The translations under genes were made by a program, and so were the position numbers. DNA of 10,038 bases. Origin: Chloroflexota bacterium. GTDB lineage: Bacteria; Chloroflexota; Anaerolineae; Promineifilales; Promineifilaceae. The stretch is taken from NCBI GenBank assembly GCA_008501785.1, contig QQUD01001004.1, positions 1 to 10,038 of the forward strand. The letters run 5' to 3'. The notes beneath the pieces are model-generated. The model was not told the origin of the DNA and did not search any database. It was given only the letters and a program-made list of their open reading frames with translations. This document shows, piece after piece, positions 6,434 through 10,038 of the stretch (the stretch's first letter is position 1; each line of letters begins with the position of its first letter).

Positions 6434-8245
6434 ATGACGATACGTGTCCTATCCGAGCAGTTAGCCTCCCAAATTGCCGCCGGTGAAGTGGTGGAACGGC
6501 CGTCTTCTGTCGTTAAAGAGCTGTTGGAAAACAGCATCGACGCCGGAGCCACCACCGTAAATATTGATATCCGTGATGCCGGACGCAAGAGCATTCAAAT
6601 TGCCGATAATGGTTGTGGGATTTCGGCTGAAGAAATCGAAACCGCGTTTTTACGTCATGCGACTTCGAAGCTGCAAACGGTCGAGGATTTAAACGCCATT
6701 GGCACACTTGGTTTTCGGGGAGAGGCGCTGGCCGCCATTTCTTCGGTAAGCCAGGTGACGCTGGTGTCTCGTGCGCAGGGTGAATCGGCTGGCACAAGAT
6801 TGGTGCTAGAGGGCGGCAAGAAGATGAGCCAAGATACCGTTGGCGCACCGCAGGGCACAGTCATTGCCGTGGACAATTTGTTTTTCAACGTGCCCGCACG
6901 TCTCAAATTCCTAAAAAGCAAGACCACCGACAAACGACTGATTGACGAAATAGTCACGCGCTATGCGCTGGCGTATCCGCAGATTCGGTTCCGGCTGACG
7001 CATAACGGCCGTATCACCTTCCAAACCAGCGGCACCGGCATTGTGCGTGATGTGCTGTTGGCAATTTATGGGCCAGATATTGCACGGCAGTTGCTGGAGA
7101 TTGGGGAGGAAGCAGTCAGCAGGAAGCAGTCAGCAGTCAGCCAGTATGAAGAGGATGCATCACGCATCACGCATCACGCATCACATCTCGCCGTCACCGG
7201 TTTCGTCGGGCCGCCGAGCGTTCATTGGGCCAATCGCAGCCACATTACTTTTTTTGTAAACGGCCGTTGGGTGAAAGATAACAGCCTCACCTATGCCGTG
7301 GTTCAAGCATATCAGACCTTGCTGCCGACGGGACGGTATCCGTTGGGGATTGTCTTTTTGGATTTGCCGCCAGAACTAGTGGATGTGAATGTACATCCAA
7401 CCAAGACCGAGGTGCGTTTTCGGCAGGGAAAGACGCCATTTAGCACGGTACAACGAGCCGTGCGACAAACGCTGGTCGATGATGCGCCAATTCGCAGCAT
7501 GACGGCGTGGTCGATGGGGTCAGCAGAAGGTCACAACCCCGGTTGGGAAGGAAACCTGGACCATCAGGCATATACCGGCGCAGAACAAAGTGCGCTGGGG
7601 CTGGATTGGGACAGCACACCCGCACCGACGGATAGTGGGGAAACGGCTCTCCCTCAAACTGAGCGCGTCGGCGGCACACAGCTGCCCATCATGCGCGTCA
7701 TTGGGCAAATCGGCGCGGCGTACATCATCACCGAAGGACCCGATGGGCTGTTTTTGATTGATCAACACACGGCGCATACGCGGGTACTGTTTGAGCAGTT
7801 GTTGCATCAGGTTGAGCAAGGAGAGATGTCGCAGCAGGCACTGCCGTCGGGAACGGCCGTTACGCTCTCCGCCTCGCAAGCCCCCTTACTCGAACAAAAC
7901 CTGGACCGATTCGCCCGGTTCGGTTTTCGCATCGAGCCTTTTGGTCCCAATGCATTTATGGTGCGTGCAGTCCCCCAATTGCTGGTGCTGCTAGACCCAG
8001 CACAGGTCGTCGTCACACTCATGCAAAAACTGGAGCAAAATAAATCACTTGACGACAACGCATTGGTGGGCACGTTGGGCAGCATGGCGGCTGTCAAAGC
8101 AGGGCAAACGCTCACAGCAACCGAAATGGCCGACATCATTCGCCAGTTAGAGAAGTGTCAAGATCCATTTACGGATGTAAACGGCCGTCCCACCTTCATC
8201 TATCTTTCCGTCGCACAATTAGCACGAGAATTCGGCCGAATTTAA
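6434..8245 (+). CDS. mutL: DNA mismatch repair protein MutL
   Basis: MutL (603 aa) is the ATP-driven coordinator that couples MutS mismatch recognition to downstream repair enzymes. The N-terminal GHKL ATPase is intact: Glu29 and Asn33 in KELLENSIDAGA, DNGCGI (58-63), TLGFRGEAL (91-99), and DVNVHPTKTEVRF (317-329) in the transducer domain. A linker (about 350-415) leads to the C-terminal dimerisation domain. There the endonuclease motif reads DQHTAHTRVLFE (443-454) instead of DQHA-x2-E-x4-E. The ACR-type motif is GSM (549-551), and CPHGRP is DVNGRP (581-586). Several metal-binding residues of the MutL endonuclease are therefore missing. Residues about 227-251 are an insertion encoded by heptanucleotide repeats. 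The ATG at 6434 has no Shine-Dalgarno but follows an extended -10 by 7 nt. No mutS is in the window. Five ACGGCCGT octamers (6496, 7005, 7260, 7853, 8181) lie inside. Confidence 0.97.
   Translation: MTIRVLSEQLASQIAAGEVVERPSSVVKELLENSIDAGATTVNIDIRDAGRKSIQIADNGCGISAEEIETAFLRHATSKLQTVEDLNAIGTLGFRGEALAAISSVSQVTLVSRAQGESAGTRLVLEGGKKMSQDTVGAPQGTVIAVDNLFFNVPARLKFLKSKTTDKRLIDEIVTRYALAYPQIRFRLTHNGRITFQTSGTGIVRDVLLAIYGPDIARQLLEIGEEAVSRKQSAVSQYEEDASRITHHASHLAVTGFVGPPSVHWANRSHITFFVNGRWVKDNSLTYAVVQAYQTLLPTGRYPLGIVFLDLPPELVDVNVHPTKTEVRFRQGKTPFSTVQRAVRQTLVDDAPIRSMTAWSMGSAEGHNPGWEGNLDHQAYTGAEQSALGLDWDSTPAPTDSGETALPQTERVGGTQLPIMRVIGQIGAAYIITEGPDGLFLIDQHTAHTRVLFEQLLHQVEQGEMSQQALPSGTAVTLSASQAPLLEQNLDRFARFGFRIEPFGPNAFMVRAVPQLLVLLDPAQVVVTLMQKLEQNKSLDDNALVGTLGSMAAVKAGQTLTATEMADIIRQLEKCQDPFTDVNGRPTFIYLSVAQLAREFGRI
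7108..7141 (+). repeat. Heptamer-based tandem repeat in mutL (AGTCAGC type)
   Basis: The 14-mer GGAAGCAGTCAGCA occurs twice back to back (7108-7121, 7122-7135), followed by GTCAGC. The word AGTCAGC appears at 7114, 7128 and 7135, so the period is 7 or 14. It lies in the mutL reading frame and encodes part of the inserted segment around residues 226-237. Confidence 0.9.
7157..7184 (+). repeat. Four perfect GCATCAC heptamer units in mutL
   Basis: GCATCAC is repeated four times without error (7157-7184) and followed by ATC. In the mutL frame it encodes ASRITHHAS and neighbours (about residues 242-250). Loss of one unit leads to a stop at 7257-7259 (272 codons). Gain of one unit leads to a stop at 7279-7281 (284 codons). 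It resembles the heptanucleotide STRR repeats known from cyanobacteria. Confidence 0.95.
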
Positions 8246-8251
8246 CCACGC

Positions 8252-8422
8252 CTAGCAGGCTGTCGGAGAAGTCAAGATAGGAGAAATTGGACGCAGATTG
8301 CTACCTGCGGTAGCTTCGCAGATAAACGCTGATAAGAAGAGGATTTTGTCCTAAAACGTCAATAAATCTGCGTTAATCATGAAAATCTGCGTCCAAAAAT
8401 TCTTTCTCCGACAAGCTGCTAG
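8252..8422. mobile_element. MITE-like element with terminal inverted repeats
   Basis: CTAGCAGGCTGTCGGAGAA (8252-8270) matches the reverse complement of 8404-8422 at 17 of 19 positions. Inside, GGACGCAGATT (8289-8299) pairs exactly with 8384-8394, and further CGCAGAT words lie at 8317-8323 and, reversed, around 8366-8372. A small stem GCTACC-TGC-GGTAGC sits at 8300-8314. The 171-bp element has no transposase and no meaningful reading frame. CTAG at both outer ends may be a 4-bp target duplication, as for some IS5-type elements, with the repeats proper starting CAG. It begins 6 bp after the mutL stop codon. Confidence 0.72.
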
Positions 8423-8454
8423 CGTCACAAAAATCAAACTCCTTCTGAACTCTT

Positions 8455-8480
8455 CGTCCGTGGTTTCTTCCGTCCGTGGT
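8455..8480. repeat. Half copy of the CCGTCCGTG dispersed repeat
   Basis: CGTCCGTGGT occurs at 8455-8464 and again at 8471-8480, a 16-bp period. The words and spacing resemble one arm of the hairpin at 3744-3810, where GTCCGTG recurs after 15 bp. The opposite arm is missing here, so this looks like a truncated or one-sided copy. Its end supplies the GTG from which the adjoining SRPBCC stump could be read. Confidence 0.6.
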
Positions 8481-8682
8481 AAAGGCAAAAACGATTGCTG
8501 GTTCTTTTCCGATTCAGTTTACGCGGATGGTGGAGCCAATGGATGGTGGAGGGCGGGTAACGGCCGTTATCGAAGGCGATGCATCTGGTTTCTTCAAGTT
8601 GTTCCAACCGCCGCTAGACCGCATGACACGCAAATCAATTGAAGAGGACTACGCGAATTTGAAGCGAATCTTGGAATCATAA
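8476..8682 (+). pseudogene. C-terminal remnant of an SRPBCC (START/polyketide cyclase-like) protein
   Basis: The 68-residue frame ends like the SRPBCC ligand-binding family: VEPMDGGGRVTAVIEGDASG, then FFKLFQPPLDRMTRKSIEEDYANLKRILES, where the last strand and the long C-terminal helix of the helix-grip fold are visible. Family members are usually about 140-150 aa, so roughly the first 80-90 residues are absent. Recognisable similarity starts near 8494-8503. Just upstream lie repeat DNA (8455-8480) and the MITE-like element (8252-8422), and only 6 bp separate that element from mutL. The N-terminal half has therefore been lost. The only start is a GTG inside the repeat with no ribosome binding site. 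An octamer at 8560 is kept (Thr-Ala-Val). Its stop lies 3 bp from that of the convergent TPR gene. Confidence 0.62.
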
Positions 8683-8685
8683 CAA

Positions 8686-9498
8686 TCATTTTCGGCCAAA
8701 AAACCGACCCAGCCCTCCCCCTTTCTTCTCTTTTATCTGCGATTCAATGTTTCGTGCGGCACCAAAATCCATAATAGAAAGCGCCTTTTGATTACAAAGA
8801 TGGGCATCTTCATATTTGTCCATCCGCACAAACATCCAGCTCATATTGTGCCACGCCCAAGCATCATTCGGGTCTAGTTTGGTTACTTCATGATAAAATT
8901 TGATTGATTCCCGATAATTCCCCTCACGCAAAAAATAGCTAGCAGCAGAATTTAACACATTAGCTTGTCGAGCAGGCGTATTTGCCAATTTGTTTGCTTT
9001 TTGCAACCAGTCAAAATATTGATTTTTATGTAAACGTTTTCTATGAAAATTCATTTCTGTCAAAGCCAAATAATAGTTGTTCGGATTGAGTCCCGCTAAA
9101 TGATCCAGCACCAGTCTGGCATTTTGATACTGCTCCGAATTGATATAAATGACAGCTTCTATGAAATTAATCTCTATTGAATCGGGTTCCCATTCTTGCG
9201 CCTTTTCCAACCATTTCATCGCTTCCATAAACCCATTTTCATCATATGAGTCTTGATCTGTTGAAGCAATCACCAGCGTAAAAGCAATACCAGCAAATGC
9301 ATAAGCGCTTGAACCTGTGCGTTGAAACACATTTAATCCTTGTAAAAACACATCAGGATGTCCTCGATACGAATTAATGATGTCTAGGCCATGTTCGTAC
9401 ATGCGACGTGTATTTGCATCACTGCGATGGGATGCAGGCAGCTGCATTTTGCCTATCAATTCTACCAAATCGTTTACAAGTCGATTTTCTTCTGTCAT
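8686..9498 (-). CDS. Tetratricopeptide-repeat protein
   Basis: This 270-aa protein is probably a cytosolic scaffold built of TPR helices; its partner is not evident. Recognisable TPR-like helical pairs lie at about 90-106, 109-140, 179-210 and 212-244. The clearest is ASYFLREGNYRESIKFYHEV followed by TKLDPNDAWAWHNMSWMF. The tail KKGGGLGRFFGRK is a basic, Gly-rich motif common at the end of small bacterial accessory proteins. No signal peptide or membrane segment is seen. The start is uncertain: the ATG at 9498 begins 1 nt after the stop of the YbjN-domain gene, and the ATG at 9507 overlaps that gene by 8 nt. Neither has a good ribosome binding site, so translation is likely coupled. Base composition is AT-richer by eye than upstream genes, and no ACGGCCGT octamer is present. 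Confidence 0.75.
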   Translation of the reverse strand: MTEENRLVNDLVELIGKMQLPASHRSDANTRRMYEHGLDIINSYRGHPDVFLQGLNVFQRTGSSAYAFAGIAFTLVIASTDQDSYDENGFMEAMKWLEKAQEWEPDSIEINFIEAVIYINSEQYQNARLVLDHLAGLNPNNYYLALTEMNFHRKRLHKNQYFDWLQKANKLANTPARQANVLNSAASYFLREGNYRESIKFYHEVTKLDPNDAWAWHNMSWMFVRMDKYEDAHLCNQKALSIMDFGAARNIESQIKEKKGGGLGRFFGRK

Positions 9499-9499
9499 T

Positions 9500-9964
9500 T
9501 TACCCATGTTTAAAAAGTCTTGCTTTAAATTCTTCAGCCAGCTTATCGTCAATTTCGTCAGCCACACCCGACAAATAAGCAATCATGCTTTCCAATTCTT
9601 CTGGATCTAATCCAGCAATAGGTCGTTCGGTTACAACACTCACCGTATCTTCTGCCGCACCTAAAGCGCAATTCATCAACTCCATATTCAGCTCTAAACA
9701 GCGCCGATAAAATGGAAGAATGTAATCTTCTGGCAAATAAAGAATCGGCGACATAATTCGAATTGAGGGAGCGTGTTCATGGGGATTGATAATGATATAG
9801 ACAGTCGCACTACCCCGCTGTATCCACCACCCATGTTCTTGTTGGGGTATGCGAAAATCATTAATGTTTGCATTATGTTTTTTATAAAATGCCACAATCA
9901 TTTTGATGCACTGCTGAATGGTCATGACTTCTGATTTTTTCCTGCTGCTGCGAAATATACCCAT
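9500..9964 (-). CDS. YbjN-domain (type III secretion chaperone-like fold) protein
   Basis: The 154-aa protein has the pattern of the YbjN family. It has an N-terminal helix (about 12-29), a strand hairpin around GWWIQRGSATVYIIINPH (45-62), SIRIMSPILYLPED (67-80), a helix carrying ELNMELMNCALG (91-102), and VSVVTERPIAGLDPEELESMIAYL ending in ADEIDDKLAEEF (108-146). The fold resembles type III secretion chaperones, but most such proteins in non-pathogens have no known secretion role. The start at 9964 is supported by AGAGGG (complement of 9971-9976) 6 nt upstream. It is first in a two-gene unit with the TPR gene, which suggests that the two products work together, perhaps as a chaperone-like pair. 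It is AT-richer by eye than upstream genes and has no octamer. Confidence 0.66.
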   Translation of the reverse strand: MGIFRSSRKKSEVMTIQQCIKMIVAFYKKHNANINDFRIPQQEHGWWIQRGSATVYIIINPHEHAPSIRIMSPILYLPEDYILPFYRRCLELNMELMNCALGAAEDTVSVVTERPIAGLDPEELESMIAYLSGVADEIDDKLAEEFKARLFKHG

Positions 9965-9984
9965 AATCTACCCTCTGATAATAA

Positions 9985-9998
9985 GAACAATGATGTTC
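9985..9998. promoter_or_regulatory. Short dyad upstream of the YbjN-TPR unit
   Basis: GAACA-ATGA-TGTTC is a 14-bp sequence with perfect 5-bp arms, 21-34 bp before the YbjN start. It could be a repressor site. On the minus strand a TTTACA lies further upstream with only a weak -10 (CATCAT) after 17 bp, so the promoter itself is unclear. The rest of 9965-10038 shows nothing else. Confidence 0.22.
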
Positions 9999-10038
9999 AG
10001 GTTTCTGGTTGATGTAAACTGTCTATTGACTCTCTGTG

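Larger units (their letters stand above)
932..8567. repeat. Dispersed ACGGCCGT palindromic octamer, 15 copies
   Basis: Exact copies start at 932, 1198, 1836, 2106, 2337, 2769, 3855, 5761, 6220, 6496, 7005, 7260, 7853, 8181 and 8560. About 0.15 copies would be expected by chance in 10 kb of even composition. Twelve are preceded by A and nine followed by T, so the wider consensus is near AACGGCCGTT. Thirteen lie in intact genes, one in the SRPBCC remnant and one between genes (3855). In coding DNA seven read Asn-Gly-Arg, six Thr-Ala-Val and one falls in a conserved MutL Arg-Pro pair. Confidence 0.92.

Noticed and set aside
7108..7184. Possible CRISPR-like array in mutL
   Set aside because: Units are 7 or 14 bp, directly adjacent without spacers, and translated in the mutL frame. 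This is a tandem repeat, not a CRISPR array.
8231..8240. TTCGGCCGAA palindrome at the end of mutL
   Set aside because: It shares the CGGCCG core but not the full ACGGCCGT octamer, so it was not counted. Similar near matches such as AACGGCCAG near 4412 were also left out.
9985..9998. Possible LexA (SOS) box upstream of the YbjN gene
   Set aside because: The Gram-positive LexA site is GAAC-N4-GTTC; here the spacing is six and the outer C and G are absent. It was kept only as an unassigned dyad.

Overview
This window is bacterial chromosome with moderate GC content and ordinary housekeeping or metabolic genes on both strands. The gene set is a soluble lytic transglycosylase, a zinc-dependent phospholipase C-like protein, a TGS-type nucleoside kinase, an SMP-30 lactonase, a PNPOx-fold protein, a zinc-ribbon/MBL-fold hydrolase, MutL, and a YbjN plus TPR pair. 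The protein style and the many small dispersed repeats suggest an environmental Chloroflexota (Anaerolineae-like) bacterium. That assignment is an impression from protein style, not a search result.

Layout. Positions 143-1892 (+) hold the transglycosylase and the phospholipase-like gene, 7 bp apart. Positions 1982-3700 (+) hold the nucleoside kinase behind a candidate promoter. A strong hairpin made of dispersed-repeat sequence (3744-3810) lies between the kinase and the convergent SMP-30 gene (3877-4743, -). The SMP-30 gene shares a 160-bp divergent promoter region with the PNPOx-fold gene (4904-5362, +). The zinc-ribbon/MBL gene follows (5464-6267, +). A 111-bp imperfect inverted repeat (6279-6389) then precedes mutL (6434-8245, +). 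Downstream of mutL come a MITE-like element (8252-8422), a fragment of a second dispersed repeat (8455-8480) and the C-terminal stump of an SRPBCC gene (8476-8682). The window ends with an AT-richer minus-strand pair, YbjN-domain then TPR (9964 down to 8686).

The most unusual signals are at the DNA level. First, the palindromic octamer ACGGCCGT occurs 15 times between 932 and 8567, where about 0.15 copies are expected by chance. It occurs in two main reading phases (Asn-Gly-Arg and Thr-Ala-Val) and once between genes. This looks like a genome-wide oligonucleotide signature comparable to HIP1 of cyanobacteria. Second, mutL carries heptanucleotide tandem repeats, including four perfect GCATCAC units, inside its coding frame at the edge of the ATPase/transducer region. 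Because 7 is not a multiple of 3, gain or loss of one unit would truncate MutL, so the repeat could act as a reversible mutator switch. Third, this MutL lacks several residues of the usual MutL endonuclease site.

The genes do not form one pathway. The transglycosylase and phospholipase-like genes may be co-transcribed, and YbjN and TPR almost certainly are. The others look like independent units. The region from 6268 to 8685 is a local hot spot of small repeats surrounding a mismatch-repair gene.
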